Below are positions 53,128 to 62,641 of a stretch of DNA of 64,000 bases, piece by piece. Every line of letters starts with the position of its first letter. Within the stretch, counting starts at the first letter, position 1. Made by a program: the position numbers and the translations under genes. The notes below the pieces were generated by a model, which saw only the letters and a list, made by a program, of their open reading frames with translations, was not told the origin of the DNA and searched no databases. Source of the stretch: Myxococcus guangdongensis (GTDB lineage: Bacteria > Myxococcota > Myxococcia > Myxococcales > Myxococcaceae); assembly GCF_024198255.1 (NCBI RefSeq), contig NZ_JAJVKW010000002.1:372001-436000 (forward strand), read 5' to 3'.

Positions 53128-54347
53128 CCGAACACCTCCCTCACCTTGTGCAGCCCGCGCACGAGCGCGTCCACGTCCTCGCGCGTGTTGTAGAGCGCCA
53201 GCGACGCCCGCGCCGTCGCCGGCAGCTTGAAGTGCTGCATCACCGGCTGCGCGCAGTGGTGGCCCGTGCGGATGCAGATGCCCTCGCGGTCCAGGATGGT
53301 GCCCACGTCATGCGGGTGGATGTCCTCCAGCGTGAAGGACAGCACGCCCGCCTTCTCGCGCGCGGTGCCGATGAGCCGCAGCCCCGGCACCGCCTCCAGC
53401 GCCTCGGTCGCGTAGGCCATCATCTGCCGGTCGTGCTCGGCGATGGCGGCCAGCCCCACGCCCCGCAGATACCGGATGGCCGCGGCCAGCCCCACCGCGC
53501 CCTCCAGGTTCGGCGTCCCCGCCTCGAAGCGGTGCGGCACGCGGTTGTACGTCACCTTCTCCATCGTCACGGAGAGGATCATGTCCCCGCCGCCCTGGTA
53601 CGGAGGCATCGGCTCCAGGCGCTCCAGGCGCCCGTACAACACGCCGATGCCCGTGGGGCCGAACGTCTTGTGCCCGCTGAAGGCATAGAAGTCACAGCCG
53701 ATGTCCTGCACGTCCACCGGGAAGTGCGTCACCGACTGCGCCCCATCCACCAGCACGGGGATGCCCTTCGCGTGCGCCCGGCGCGTCAGCTCCTTCACCG
53801 GGTTCACCGTGCCCAGCGCGTTGGACACGTGCGTCACCGCGAGGATGCGCGTCTTCTCCGTGAGCAGCGCGTCCACCGCGTCCAGCACCAGCTCGCCCCG
53901 GTCATCCACCGGAATCACCTTGAGCGTGGCGCCGGTCTGCTCGCACAGCATCTTCCAGGGGACGATGTTGGCGTGGTGCTCCATCTGGGTGATGAGCACC
54001 TCGTCCCCGGCGCCGATGTGCTTGCGGCCGTAGGTCTGCGCCACGAGGTTGATGGCCTCCGTGGTGCCACGCACGAAGATGATTTCACGCACGTCCCGGG
54101 CGTTGAGGAAGCCGCGCACCGTCTCGCGCGCGCCCTCGTAGGCCTCCGTCGCGCGCTCGGAGAGGATGTGGACGCCCCGGTGCACGTTGGCGTTGTCGTG
54201 CTGGTAGAAGCGGACGATGGCGTCGATGACCGCCTGTGGCTTCTGCGCCGTGGCCGCGCTGTCCAGGTAGACGAGGGGACGGCCCCGCACCTCCTGCCGC
54301 AGCAAGGGGAAGTCCGCGCGCACCTGCTGCACGTCGAACGTGCTCAT
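53124..54347 (-). CDS. sufS: SufS cysteine desulfurase
   Basis: The 407-residue protein is a group II cysteine desulfurase: the PLP lysine is Lys227 in AFSGHKTFGPTG, the catalytic Cys365 is in IRTGHHCAQP, and TQMEHHANIVPW holds the cofactor-stacking His. It releases sulfur from cysteine as persulfide and passes it to SufU. It overlaps sufD and sufU by four bases each. Confidence 0.97.
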   Translation of the reverse strand: MSTFDVQQVRADFPLLRQEVRGRPLVYLDSAATAQKPQAVIDAIVRFYQHDNANVHRGVHILSERATEAYEGARETVRGFLNARDVREIIFVRGTTEAINLVAQTYGRKHIGAGDEVLITQMEHHANIVPWKMLCEQTGATLKVIPVDDRGELVLDAVDALLTEKTRILAVTHVSNALGTVNPVKELTRRAHAKGIPVLVDGAQSVTHFPVDVQDIGCDFYAFSGHKTFGPTGIGVLYGRLERLEPMPPYQGGGDMILSVTMEKVTYNRVPHRFEAGTPNLEGAVGLAAAIRYLRGVGLAAIAEHDRQMMAYATEALEAVPGLRLIGTAREKAGVLSFTLEDIHPHDVGTILDREGICIRTGHHCAQPVMQHFKLPATARASLALYNTREDVDALVRGLHKVREVFG

Positions 54348-55663
54348 GCCGTCACCTCCGTCCGGGCCGCGCCCGGCAGCCTCTGGGCCAGCAGCGACTC
54401 CACGCTCGCGCGCACCGGGCCCTCCGGCACCGCCTCCACCAGCTCGCGGGCGAAGGCATACGTGAGCAGCCGCTCCGCCTCCGCCTGGGGGATGCCTCGC
54501 GAGCGCAGGTAGAACAGCGCCTGCGCGTCCAGCCGCCCCACCGCCGCGCCGTGCGCGCACTTCACGTCGTCCGCGAGAATCTCCAGCTGCGGCCGAGTGT
54601 CCGCCTGCGCGTGCTCGGACAACAGGAGGTTGCGGTTCTGCTGCCGCGCGTCCGTGCGCTGCGCGTCCTGCTGCACCTTCACCAGGCCGTGGAACGTGCC
54701 GCGTGCCCGGTCATCCAGCACGCCCTTGTACAGCTCGCGGCTGGTGCAGTCCGCGACGGCGTGGTCCAGCGCGGTGCGCACATCCTGATGCTGCGTCCCG
54801 CGCCCCACGTACAGGCCGTTCAGAGTCGCGTCGCCACCCTTGCCCGCGAAGGAGACGTGCACCTCGTTGCGCGCCAGCACGCCGCCGAAGGCGAACGTGT
54901 GCGAGACGAAGCGGCTGTCGCGCCCCTGCTTCACGTGCAGCCCGCCCACGTGCAGCGCGGCGTCCCCCTCCGACTGGAGGCGGTAGTGCTTCAGGCTGGC
55001 GTTGTCGCCCAGCGTCACCTCGGTCACCGCGTTGGTGAACGTGGCCGCGGGACCTCCGCTCGCGCTGGCGTACGTCTCCACCAACGTGCCCTCGCTGCCC
55101 TCCTCCGCGAGCACCAATACACGCGGGCTCGCGAGCACGGGCGCATCGCCGCGCGTCAGGAAGATCAGCTGCACGGGCACCTCGCTCAGCGCGCCCTTCG
55201 ACAGGTGCACCAGCGCCCCATCCTCCAGCAGCGCCGCGTTGAGCGCCGTGAAGGCCTGCTCCGACGCCCGCGCCCGCTGGCCCAGGTGGGCCTCGAGCAG
55301 CGCCGCGTCCTGCGTCAGCGCCGCGCCGAGCGGCTTCACCATCAGCCCACGCGGCAGGCCCGTCACGCTCGACAGCTCCGGAGCGAAGCGTCCGTCGACG
55401 AAGACCAGCCGAGGTCCACCCACGAGCGCGAGCCCGTCCACCACCGGCGCCAGCGCCGCGCTGTCACGCGTCGCCGACACGGGCGAGAAGCCCCCCTCCG
55501 CGATGGGCGAGACGTTGGTGTACTTCCACGCCTCGTCCTTCGTCGTCGGCAGGCCCAGGCGCTCGAAGTGCGCGAGCCCCTCCTGACGCAGGGCGCGCAG
55601 GAAGGCGGGCGCGCTCGCGGACGCCTTCTGGAAGCGCGAGGCGACGTCCAGGTAGCGCGTCAT
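54344..55663 (-). CDS. sufD: SufD subunit of the SufBCD scaffold
   Basis: The 439-residue protein starts with a helical domain (FERLGLPTTKDEAWKYTNVSPIAEGGF), followed by a long right-handed beta-helix (TNAVTEVTLGDNASLKHYRLQSEGDAALH) and a C-terminal helical domain (GRLDAQALFYLRSRGIPQAEAERLLTYAF). It pairs with SufB and the ATPase SufC. Both neighbours overlap it by four bases. Confidence 0.96.
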   Translation of the reverse strand: MTRYLDVASRFQKASASAPAFLRALRQEGLAHFERLGLPTTKDEAWKYTNVSPIAEGGFSPVSATRDSAALAPVVDGLALVGGPRLVFVDGRFAPELSSVTGLPRGLMVKPLGAALTQDAALLEAHLGQRARASEQAFTALNAALLEDGALVHLSKGALSEVPVQLIFLTRGDAPVLASPRVLVLAEEGSEGTLVETYASASGGPAATFTNAVTEVTLGDNASLKHYRLQSEGDAALHVGGLHVKQGRDSRFVSHTFAFGGVLARNEVHVSFAGKGGDATLNGLYVGRGTQHQDVRTALDHAVADCTSRELYKGVLDDRARGTFHGLVKVQQDAQRTDARQQNRNLLLSEHAQADTRPQLEILADDVKCAHGAAVGRLDAQALFYLRSRGIPQAEAERLLTYAFARELVEAVPEGPVRASVESLLAQRLPGAARTEVTA

Positions 55664-56448
55664 CGCCGGACCTCCCCGCCCTTCGGCGCCCCCTTGCCAC
55701 CCTCCAGGCCCAGCCAGCCGTAGCCCTTCTCCTCCAGCTCCAGCGCCAGCTCACGCCCGCCCGAGCGGACGATGCGGCCCGCCGCCATGACGTGCACCTT
55801 GTCCGGGACGATGTAGTCGAGCAGCCGCTGGTAGTGGGTGATGAGCACCATGCCGCGGTCCTTGGAGCGCAAGCCGTTCACCCCACCCGCCACCGTGCGC
55901 AGCGCGTCGATGTCCAGGCCCGAGTCCGTCTCGTCGAGCACCGCGAGGCGCGGCTCCAGCACCGCCATCTGGAAGATTTCGTTGCGCTTCTTCTCGCCGC
56001 CGGAGAAGCCCTCGTTCACCGAGCGGTTCATGAAGGCCGCATCCAGTTGCACCAGCTTCGACTTCTCCTTGGCGAGCTGGAGGAAGTCCATCGCGTCCAG
56101 CTCCTCCAGCCCCTTCACCCGGCGCTGCGCGTTGAGCGCGGTGCGCAGGAAGTGCAGGTTGCCCACGCCCGGAATCTCCACCGGGTACTGGAAGGCCAGG
56201 AACACGCCCTCCGTCGCGCGGGCCTCGGGCGACAGCTCCAAGAGCGACTTGCCGTCGAGCAGCACCTCGCCTTGCGTCACCTCGTAGGAGTCGCGCCCCG
56301 CGAGCACGCTCGCCAGCGTGCTCTTCCCCGAGCCGTTGGGCCCCATGATGGCGTGCACCTCACCGGCGCCCACCTCCAGGTCGATGCCCTTGAGGATGTC
56401 CTTGTCGCCCACGCGGGCGTGCAGATTCCGAACCGACAGCAGCGCCAT
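55660..56448 (-). CDS. sufC: SufC ATPase
   Basis: The 262-residue ABC-type ATPase has Walker A GPNGSGKS (36-43), the signature NEGFSGGEKKRNEI, and Walker B RLAVLDETDSGLDID. It drives conformational change in the SufBCD scaffold during Fe-S assembly. A C-terminal extension of about 12 residues (GGKGAPKGGEVRR) is Lys/Gly-rich. The start follows the sufB stop by three bases. Confidence 0.97.
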   Translation of the reverse strand: MALLSVRNLHARVGDKDILKGIDLEVGAGEVHAIMGPNGSGKSTLASVLAGRDSYEVTQGEVLLDGKSLLELSPEARATEGVFLAFQYPVEIPGVGNLHFLRTALNAQRRVKGLEELDAMDFLQLAKEKSKLVQLDAAFMNRSVNEGFSGGEKKRNEIFQMAVLEPRLAVLDETDSGLDIDALRTVAGGVNGLRSKDRGMVLITHYQRLLDYIVPDKVHVMAAGRIVRSGGRELALELEEKGYGWLGLEGGKGAPKGGEVRR

Positions 56449-56451
56449 GAC

Positions 56452-57888
56452 CTACCCCACGCTCCCTTCCAGACTCACTCCGAGCAGCTTCTGCGCTTCC
56501 ACCGCGAACTCCATCGGGAGCTCCTTGAAGACCTGCCGGCAGAAGCCATTGACGATCATCGACACCGCGTCCTCCTGGGAGATGCCGCGCTGTCTGCAAT
56601 AGAAGAGCTGGTCCTCGCCAATCTTCGACGTGGAGGCCTCGTGCTCCACCTGCGCGGACGCGTTCTTCACCTCGATGTACGGCACCGTGTGGGCGCCGCA
56701 CTTGTCCCCCAGGAGCAGCGAGTCGCACTGCGTATAGTTGCGCGCGTCCTGGGCGCTCTTGAGCACCTTCACCAGCCCCCGGTACGTGTTCTGTCCCCGG
56801 CCCGCGCTGATGCCCTTGGACACGATGGTGGAGCGGGTGTTCTTCCCGATGTGCACCATCTTCGTGCCCGTGTCCGCCTGCTGCAGGTTGTTGGTGAGCG
56901 CCACCGAGTAGAACTCGCCCACCGAGTCATCCCCCTTGAGGATGACGCTCGGGTACTTCCAGGTAATCGCCGAGCCCGTCTCCACCTGCGTCCACGAAAT
57001 CTTCGCGCGCTCGTGCGCGATGCCGCGCTTGGTGACGAAGTTGTAGATGCCGCCCTTGCCCTCGGCGTCGCCGGGGTACCAGTTCTGCACCGTGGAGTAC
57101 TTGATGGTGGCCCCCTTGAGCGCCACCAGCTCCACCACCGCCGCGTGCAGCTGGTTGGTGTCGCGCTGGGGCGCCGTGCAGCCCTCCAGGTAGCTCACGT
57201 AGGAGCCCTCGTCCGCGACGATGAGCGTGCGCTCGAACTGGCCCGTCTCCGCCGCGTTGATGCGGAAGTAGGTGGACAGCTCCATGGGGCACCGCACGCC
57301 CTTGGGCACGTAGACGAACGAGCCGTCGCTGAACACCGCCGAGTTGAGCGCCGCGAAGAAGTTGTCCGAGTGCGGCACCACCGTGCCCAGGTACTTCTTG
57401 AGCAGCTCCGGGTGCTCGCGCACCGCTTCGGAGAAGGAGCAGAAGATGACGCCCGCCTTGGCGAGCTTGTCCTTGAACGTCGTCGCCACGGACACCGAGT
57501 CGAACACCGCGTCCACCGCGACGTTCTGCAGGCGCTTCTGCTCCTCGAGCGGAATGCCGAGCTTCTCGTAGGTGCGCAGAATCTCCGGGTCCACCTCGTC
57601 CAGGCTGTCCTTCTTCGGCTTGAAGCGCGGCGCCGAGTAGTAGCTGATGCCCTGGTAGTCGATGGGGCGGTACGTCACCGCCTGCCACGTGGGCTCGCGC
57701 AGCGTGAGCCAGTGGCGGTAGGACTTCAGGCGCCACTCGAGCAGGAAGGCCGGCTCGCCCTTCTTCTCGGACAGCGCGCGGATGACGTCCTCGCTCAGGC
57801 CGGGCGGGAAGGTGTCCGCCTCCACGGCGGAGACGAAGCCCGCCGCGTACGGGCGGCGCGTCAGCTCCTGCAATGTGTCGGTGGTCAT
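56452..57888 (-). CDS. sufB: SufB subunit of the SufBCD scaffold
   Basis: The 478-residue protein opens [24 protein letters not shown] and has all SufB features: [63 protein letters not shown], and the C-terminal [16 protein letters not shown]. It is the main cluster-building site. The ATG overlaps the Rrf2-regulator stop (ATGA), so regulator and scaffold are translated together. Confidence 0.97.
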   Translation of the reverse strand: MTTDTLQELTRRPYAAGFVSAVEADTFPPGLSEDVIRALSEKKGEPAFLLEWRLKSYRHWLTLREPTWQAVTYRPIDYQGISYYSAPRFKPKKDSLDEVDPEILRTYEKLGIPLEEQKRLQNVAVDAVFDSVSVATTFKDKLAKAGVIFCSFSEAVREHPELLKKYLGTVVPHSDNFFAALNSAVFSDGSFVYVPKGVRCPMELSTYFRINAAETGQFERTLIVADEGSYVSYLEGCTAPQRDTNQLHAAVVELVALKGATIKYSTVQNWYPGDAEGKGGIYNFVTKRGIAHERAKISWTQVETGSAITWKYPSVILKGDDSVGEFYSVALTNNLQQADTGTKMVHIGKNTRSTIVSKGISAGRGQNTYRGLVKVLKSAQDARNYTQCDSLLLGDKCGAHTVPYIEVKNASAQVEHEASTSKIGEDQLFYCRQRGISQEDAVSMIVNGFCRQVFKELPMEFAVEAQKLLGVSLEGSVG

Positions 57889-58397
57889 GAGCGTGCTCCT
57901 GTCACGGATGAAGTCGTCGGGGTGGCGGTGGGGCTCGCGGGCCGCGAGGGCAGGCCCAGGCCCACCAGTCGCTCCGGCATGCGCGGCGCCGGGGCGATGA
58001 GGTCCGCCAGCGTCAGGCGCGCCAGCGACTCCTGGATGGCCTGATTGATGAGGCGCCAGTGGCCTCGCACCTGGCACACGGCCTCCAGCTCACAGGGCGC
58101 GCCGCCGGTGGGGTGCACGCCACACTCGGTGAGCGACACCGGGCCCTCCAGCGAGGCCACCAGCTCCGCCAGGGACAGCGAGGCCGCCGGCCGGGCGAGG
58201 CCGTAGCCACCGTTCGCGCCTCGATGGGACACCACGAGGCCCGCCTGAAGCAGGCCCTTGAGCACCTTGCTGGCCGAGGGCAGTGGCACACGGGTACGTG
58301 CCGCCAGCTCGCGAGTGGTACGGGTGCCACCCTCCACGCGAGCCAGCTCGGTCATCAGCACGATGCCGTAATCGGTCATCTTGCTCATCCGGAGCAT
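57885..58397 (-). CDS. Rrf2/IscR-family iron-sulfur regulator of the suf operon
   Basis: The 170-residue protein has an Rrf2 winged helix ([46 protein letters not shown]) and a three-cysteine cluster (Cys92, Cys102, Cys108 in [18 protein letters not shown]), a likely [2Fe-2S] or [4Fe-4S] site. It leads the operon and overlaps sufB by four bases, so feedback control by Fe-S status is expected. The C-terminal 45 residues are Pro/Ser/Thr-rich. An inverted repeat lies about 72 bases before the start. Two later in-frame ATGs are possible starts. Confidence 0.94.
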   Translation of the reverse strand: MLRMSKMTDYGIVLMTELARVEGGTRTTRELAARTRVPLPSASKVLKGLLQAGLVVSHRGANGGYGLARPAASLSLAELVASLEGPVSLTECGVHPTGGAPCELEAVCQVRGHWRLINQAIQESLARLTLADLIAPAPRMPERLVGLGLPSRPASPTATPTTSSVTGARS

Positions 58398-58469
58398 GCG
58401 GGGCGCTCTCTCCTCTCTGGGTCCATTCCCACGCGAGCCCTCCAGCCCGCCGGGGCGTCATATGTAATC

Positions 58470-58486
58470 TGGACCGTTTCAGTCCA
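58470..58486. promoter_or_regulatory. Inverted repeat between suf operon and divergent binding protein gene
   Basis: TGGACCGTTTCAGTCCA has TGGAC/GTCCA arms and an A/T-containing centre, similar in layout to Rrf2/IscR boxes (GGACT-n-AGTCC). It lies in the 184-bp divergent region, 72 bases before the regulator start. On the minus strand TACATA, a weak -10, follows just downstream, so binding would affect RNA polymerase. Autorepression is inferred. Confidence 0.5.
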
Positions 58487-58581
58487 CATTGCATTTTGAC
58501 GGGAGGCGGTCGGCCCTGCGGTTGGAGGCTCTCTGGGACGGGGCTAGGGTGAAGCCCTTGTCATCCGGAGGGAATCCGCCG

Positions 58582-59823
58582 ATGCGTCATCTGCTGCTCC
58601 TGGCCACACTGGCACTGAGTCTGGCGGGCTGCGAGAAGAAGTCCGCGCCCACCCCCACCGACGCCCCGCCGAGCGGCCAGGCCACGGCTCCCCAAGGCTC
58701 CCAGGAGGGCACTCCAGCGCAGGCTCCCGCCCAGCCGGGCGCGCAGGGGCAGGCGACCGGGGACTCGGGCCCCATCGTCGTGGGTGAGGTGGGGAGCCTC
58801 ACCGGCAGTGAGGCCACGTTCGGCGTGTCGGCGCGCAACGGCATCGAGCTGGCGCTGGACGAGGCCAACGCGGCCGGCGGCGTGAAGGGCCGCAAGGTGG
58901 TGGTGCGCGTGTACGACAGCCAGGGGCGCCCGGAGGAAGGGGCGCAGGCGGCGACGCGGCTGATTACCCAGGACAAGGTGGTGGCGATTCTCGGTGAGGC
59001 GGCCTCGTCGGTGTCGATGGCGATGGCGGAGAAGGCGCAGGCGGGCAAGGTGCCGATGATTACGCCCACGTCGACGAGCGCCGAGGTGACGAAGAAGGGC
59101 GACTACATCTTCCGCGTCTGCTTCATCGACGAGTTCCAGGGCCTGGTGATGGCGAAGTTCGCGCGCGAGAACCTGAAGCTGTCGCGCGTGGCGGTGCTCA
59201 CGGACAACAAGAGCGCGTTCTCGATGGGGCTCGCCAACGTCTTCACCGCGAAGTTCCAGGAGTTCGGCGGACAGGTGGTGGGGACGGAGAGCTACTCGAA
59301 GGGGGACACCGACTTCCGCGCGCAGCTGACGGCCATCAAGCAGCTGAAGCCGGAGGCGATGTTCGTGCCGGGCTACTACACGGACGTGGGCATCATCGCG
59401 CGGCAGGCGCGCGAGGTGGGCCTGAAGGTGCCGCTCTTGGGCGGCGACGGGTGGGACTCCGACAAGCTGTTCGAGCTGGGCGGGTCCGCGCTGGAGGGCA
59501 GCTACTTCTCCAACCACTACTCGCCGGGCAACCCGGACCCGGTGCTCCAGTCGTTCCTGGCGCGCTACAAGGCGCGCTACCGCGGCGTGCCGGACAGCGT
59601 GGCCGCGCTGGCATACGACGCGGGCCGGGTGCTGGTGGAGGCGATGAAGCGCGCGCCGGACCTGAGCGGCCCGTCGCTGCGCGACGCCATCGCGGCGACG
59701 AAGGACTTCCCGGGCGTGGCGGGGCGCATCACGTTGGACGCGAACCGGGACGCGGTGAAGGAGGCCGTCGTGCTGAAGGTCGCCGGCGGCAAGGCGGAGT
59801 TCGTCACCACCGTGAAGCCGTAG
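58582..59823 (+). CDS. Branched-chain amino-acid-type ABC transporter binding lipoprotein
   Basis: The 413-residue product has lipobox LSLAGC (Cys17), a disordered Gln/Ala/Pro/Thr linker of about 45 residues, and a type I periplasmic binding protein: VVGEVGSLTGSEATFGVSARNGIELALDEANAAGGVKG, VAILGEAASSVSMAMAEKAQAGKVPMITPTST, VPLLGGDGWDS and GNPDPVLQSFLARYKARY. It is LivJ-like and would bind a branched-chain amino acid, amide or similar ligand. No permease or ATPase gene is adjacent, so it may be a sensor-type or orphan binding protein. GGAGG precedes the ATG. Confidence 0.94.
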   Translation: MRHLLLLATLALSLAGCEKKSAPTPTDAPPSGQATAPQGSQEGTPAQAPAQPGAQGQATGDSGPIVVGEVGSLTGSEATFGVSARNGIELALDEANAAGGVKGRKVVVRVYDSQGRPEEGAQAATRLITQDKVVAILGEAASSVSMAMAEKAQAGKVPMITPTSTSAEVTKKGDYIFRVCFIDEFQGLVMAKFARENLKLSRVAVLTDNKSAFSMGLANVFTAKFQEFGGQVVGTESYSKGDTDFRAQLTAIKQLKPEAMFVPGYYTDVGIIARQAREVGLKVPLLGGDGWDSDKLFELGGSALEGSYFSNHYSPGNPDPVLQSFLARYKARYRGVPDSVAALAYDAGRVLVEAMKRAPDLSGPSLRDAIAATKDFPGVAGRITLDANRDAVKEAVVLKVAGGKAEFVTTVKP

Positions 59824-59850
59824 CGGTGGTGCGTGCCCGGTCCCCCGTCC

Positions 59851-60027
59851 TCACGGGATGGGGGACTGGATGACGTAGTAGATGGAGTTGAAGTAGCGGT
59901 GCAGCGCGTTGAGGAGCTGGACCAGGAAGGGCCAGCCCATCACCGTGAAGCCCATGAGCGCCGCGGTGACGACGGCGTACTCCACCATGGACTGGCCGCG
60001 AGGCTTGCGTTGGTTCAGCACGGCCAT
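59851..60027 (-). CDS. Flp-like type IVb pseudopilin, distal copy
   Basis: The 58-residue protein has the class III leader and cleavage site of Flp pilins, R-G then QSMVEY, with Glu at +5 and Tyr at +6 of the mature part, then one hydrophobic helix (AVVTAALMGFTVMGWPFLVQLLNALHRYF) and a short tail SIYYVIQSPIP. The ATG chosen overlaps the upstream stop as TGATG; a GTG two codons earlier is possible. It is the last gene of the TadE/TadG-like operon. Its sequence from RGQS to the end equals that of the copy at the right edge. Confidence 0.88.
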   Translation of the reverse strand: MAVLNQRKPRGQSMVEYAVVTAALMGFTVMGWPFLVQLLNALHRYFNSIYYVIQSPIP

Positions 60028-61091
60028 CAGCACTTTCCCGGCTGCTTGCAGCCCATGTAGTACTGGCCTCGCTCCCGCGCCGTGGCCTGGTTGTTGTTCA
60101 CCTCCCAGTCACGCCACTCGTTGTTGAAGTAGTTGGCGGGGGTCAGCCCCTGGGTGATGACTTGTGACGGCGCGCCGCCGTTCTGCGGCTGGATGGAGAG
60201 GCTGACGTCACGCGGGTCGTCCCCCGGGGTGTGGTCGAGCCGCAGGTCGGTCGCGAGCAGGTTGCGACTGATGGCCTGGTTGACGAGCTGCTCGGCGGCG
60301 GGCCCCATCTGCGTGTAGCCCGAGTTCTCCTGGTTCGAATACACCTGCTGCACGCGCGCGTAGAGGTCGCCCGCCTCCTTCTGCCCCTCTCCGGGTGAGA
60401 AGCTCTGCCCCTTGGTGAGGGCCCACGTGTCCGTCACCAGCGCGATGTACTCCCACGAGAGCAGGTAGGTGTCCTTCTCGCTCCCGCCCTTGGCGTTCCC
60501 ATGGACGTCCTTCTCCCTCCGGTCCTTCTGCTCCTTCGCGAGGTCGACCTTCGAGAACTCCTGGAGGAACGTCGTGGGGAGCAGGTAGTTCTGGACGCCA
60601 CTGCGCGCCGAGCAGCGGATGAGCCCGCCCTTGTTGAACTGCTGCATGTAGGAGCCGTGCAGCGTCACGCCGTAGGAGCCGACGGCGTTCTGATCCACGG
60701 AGCAGTACACCTGCTTGGCCCCCGGATGCAGCCAGCACGCATGCGCGACGACCTCCTGGTGGTGGCTGACATCGTCCGTGTCGCACTCGGGTCCATTGCC
60801 GGAGCCGTAGCTGTCCAGACCCGACTCGTGGTCGCAGAACATCCGCCGCGCCAGGCCCTGCGTCTGGCCGAAGCCCGCGAAGGACTCACCGCCCTCCGGC
60901 TCGGCGGCGTAGTCCGACACCGCATAATCCCAGACAGTGGAGACCACGGTCTCCTGCGCGTCCAGGACGTGCTTCAGGAGGTCGTCCAGGAAGATGGCGT
61001 ACATGAACACGGGGATGATGACGAGCATGCACAGCGCCGTCTCCACCGCGGCCGCGCCCCGCTCGAAGCGGCTCCCAGTCCTGGCTCTCAC
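60027..61091 (-). CDS. TadE-like pseudopilin/assembly protein, long form
   Basis: The 354-residue product (GTG start, overlapping the upstream stop as GTGA) begins with a basic leader and ERGAAAVETALCMLVIIPVFMYAIFLDDLLKHVLDAQE, a TadE-type prepilin-like N-terminus. The rest, about 310 residues, is extracytoplasmic, with a paired Cys content (CDHESG, CDTDD, HACWLHPGAKQVYCSVDQ, IRCSARS). It is several times longer than classic TadE (about 170 residues). It probably forms a minor subunit of a pilus-like fibre. Confidence 0.85.
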   Translation of the reverse strand: MRARTGSRFERGAAAVETALCMLVIIPVFMYAIFLDDLLKHVLDAQETVVSTVWDYAVSDYAAEPEGGESFAGFGQTQGLARRMFCDHESGLDSYGSGNGPECDTDDVSHHQEVVAHACWLHPGAKQVYCSVDQNAVGSYGVTLHGSYMQQFNKGGLIRCSARSGVQNYLLPTTFLQEFSKVDLAKEQKDRREKDVHGNAKGGSEKDTYLLSWEYIALVTDTWALTKGQSFSPGEGQKEAGDLYARVQQVYSNQENSGYTQMGPAAEQLVNQAISRNLLATDLRLDHTPGDDPRDVSLSIQPQNGGAPSQVITQGLTPANYFNNEWRDWEVNNNQATARERGQYYMGCKQPGKC

Positions 61092-62641
61092 AGCGACACC
61101 TCCGGCGCCTCGGCGATGGAGGCCGCGTCGGAGTTGCCCGCCTCCTCCAGCACCTTCTTCGCCTCATCGGGCTTGAACGGATGCAGCTTCACGCGCCAGT
61201 AGGGCGCGAAGAGGTTGGGGGGCTCCGACCAGCCGCCCTGCTTGAAGCGGTGGTAGTAGACGAGCGACTTCGACAGGCTCATGCCATCCGCCGCGGACAG
61301 CGTCAGGCTGCCGGTGCCCTGCTGGCCATGCGTGACCTTCACGCTCCGGGAGGAGTTGAGCTCCCAGGGGGCCTTCCCCGTGTCACCCACGTTCAGCTTC
61401 ATCGTGTAATAGCTGTAGACGCGCGGCTGGCCCCAGTCGCGGCCCGCATCGGGGTTGGCGCGATACTTCATGAAGCAGTTGCCCGAGCCGGCGCACGACG
61501 TGAGCGCCTTCGCGTTCGTGCCCTCGAAGCGATGCTGCCCCTGGTGCGCCATCAGCACTGTGTGGCCTCCGCCCCCGTCGTCGCTCCAGATGTTGGCCAG
61601 GTAGGGCGCGGTCACCGGAGTGGCGTCCTCCCACGTGAGCTGGGAGTGGGTGCCCGTCTCGTTGGCGGCCACGGTGGACCCTTGATTGCCCCCCGTCTGC
61701 CCCGAAAGGTAGACGCCCATCATGTTCTGCACCGTCTTCGACGAGCCGAAGTGACCGACGAACTCGTGCGTCCCCTTGTTGTTGGGGATGGTCTTGAACT
61801 CCTCGAGGAACTTCTTGTTCAGGTGATCCGGCGGAAGCCCCTTGCGGTTGGCGGGCCACGCCGAGCGACTCGCGTTGCCAATCTCCGTCACCACGCGCGC
61901 GCGCGCCTCGGGCGAGGTGTTCGCCACGCTGCCCTGGCACTCCATCCCGTCCACGGCGCAGTTGAACTCGTTGGCGTTGATGGCCCCCACTCCCGACGCC
62001 AGGTCACTGACCTCGGGCACGGTCTCTGTCTTGAGCTGGGAGAGGCCATGACTCGAGCCATCCTTCACCGCCTGCAGGGTCTTCTCATGCACCTCCCGCT
62101 GCGAGGTGTGGATGTTGTCCACCATGAGGTCCAGCCCCTCCATGGCGGTCCTGAACTGACCCTCCAGGCCCCGGACGTCCCGGTCGTACATCAAGGCCTG
62201 CTTGGTGAACTTGGCGGCGATCTCCCCGGCCTCGATGGCGTGCTTGCAGCACGGGCACTTCCCCTGGCAGGCGGCGCACTTGAGGCCTTCGGCGGTGGCG
62301 ATCGCCCCGAAGTTCATCGAACCTGCGCGCAGCATCTCGCCGGTGACGCTCGCCGCCGCCATGTACGCGTGCAGGCTGTTCATCGCCACGTAGGAGCCGG
62401 CGATGGCCCGGTTGCTGACCGCGTAGTAGTTGAGCGCGCGTGCCTCCAGCACGCCCATGGAGAACGCCATCGCGTCGCCGTGCTGCTGCAGGGACATCTT
62501 GCGGCGCAGCGCGTGGCTCAGGTTGAAGCTGAGCGTCACCATCAGCGCGAGCACGAGGAACGACAGCGAGCCCAGGACGATGGCCTGCCCACGCTGGCGA
62601 CGGCGGACAGGCCGCCTCAATAGGCGAACGAGAAGAGGCAT
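61088..62641 (-). CDS. TadG-like membrane protein with cysteine cluster
   Basis: The 517-residue protein has the TadG/Tad_N start, RRQRGQAIVLGSLSFLVLALMVTLSFNLSHALRRKMSLQQHGDAMAFSMGVLEARALNYYA, with one transmembrane helix and then the pilin-like linker. A compact cluster C122-x2-C125-x3-C129-x-C131-C132 (KCAACQGKCPCCKH) follows. The bulk is extracytoplasmic. The ATG lies inside the upstream gene (25-base overlap), and its stop overlaps the next start. No VWA motif typical of full TadG was identified. Confidence 0.85.
   Translation of the reverse strand: MPLLVRLLRRPVRRRQRGQAIVLGSLSFLVLALMVTLSFNLSHALRRKMSLQQHGDAMAFSMGVLEARALNYYAVSNRAIAGSYVAMNSLHAYMAAASVTGEMLRAGSMNFGAIATAEGLKCAACQGKCPCCKHAIEAGEIAAKFTKQALMYDRDVRGLEGQFRTAMEGLDLMVDNIHTSQREVHEKTLQAVKDGSSHGLSQLKTETVPEVSDLASGVGAINANEFNCAVDGMECQGSVANTSPEARARVVTEIGNASRSAWPANRKGLPPDHLNKKFLEEFKTIPNNKGTHEFVGHFGSSKTVQNMMGVYLSGQTGGNQGSTVAANETGTHSQLTWEDATPVTAPYLANIWSDDGGGGHTVLMAHQGQHRFEGTNAKALTSCAGSGNCFMKYRANPDAGRDWGQPRVYSYYTMKLNVGDTGKAPWELNSSRSVKVTHGQQGTGSLTLSAADGMSLSKSLVYYHRFKQGGWSEPPNLFAPYWRVKLHPFKPDEAKKVLEEAGNSDAASIAEAPEVSL

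Noticed and set aside
55792..58044. A 750-residue plus-strand frame opposite sufB and sufC
   Set aside because: Antisense to two unmistakable SUF genes; His/Arg/Val-rich shadow translation.
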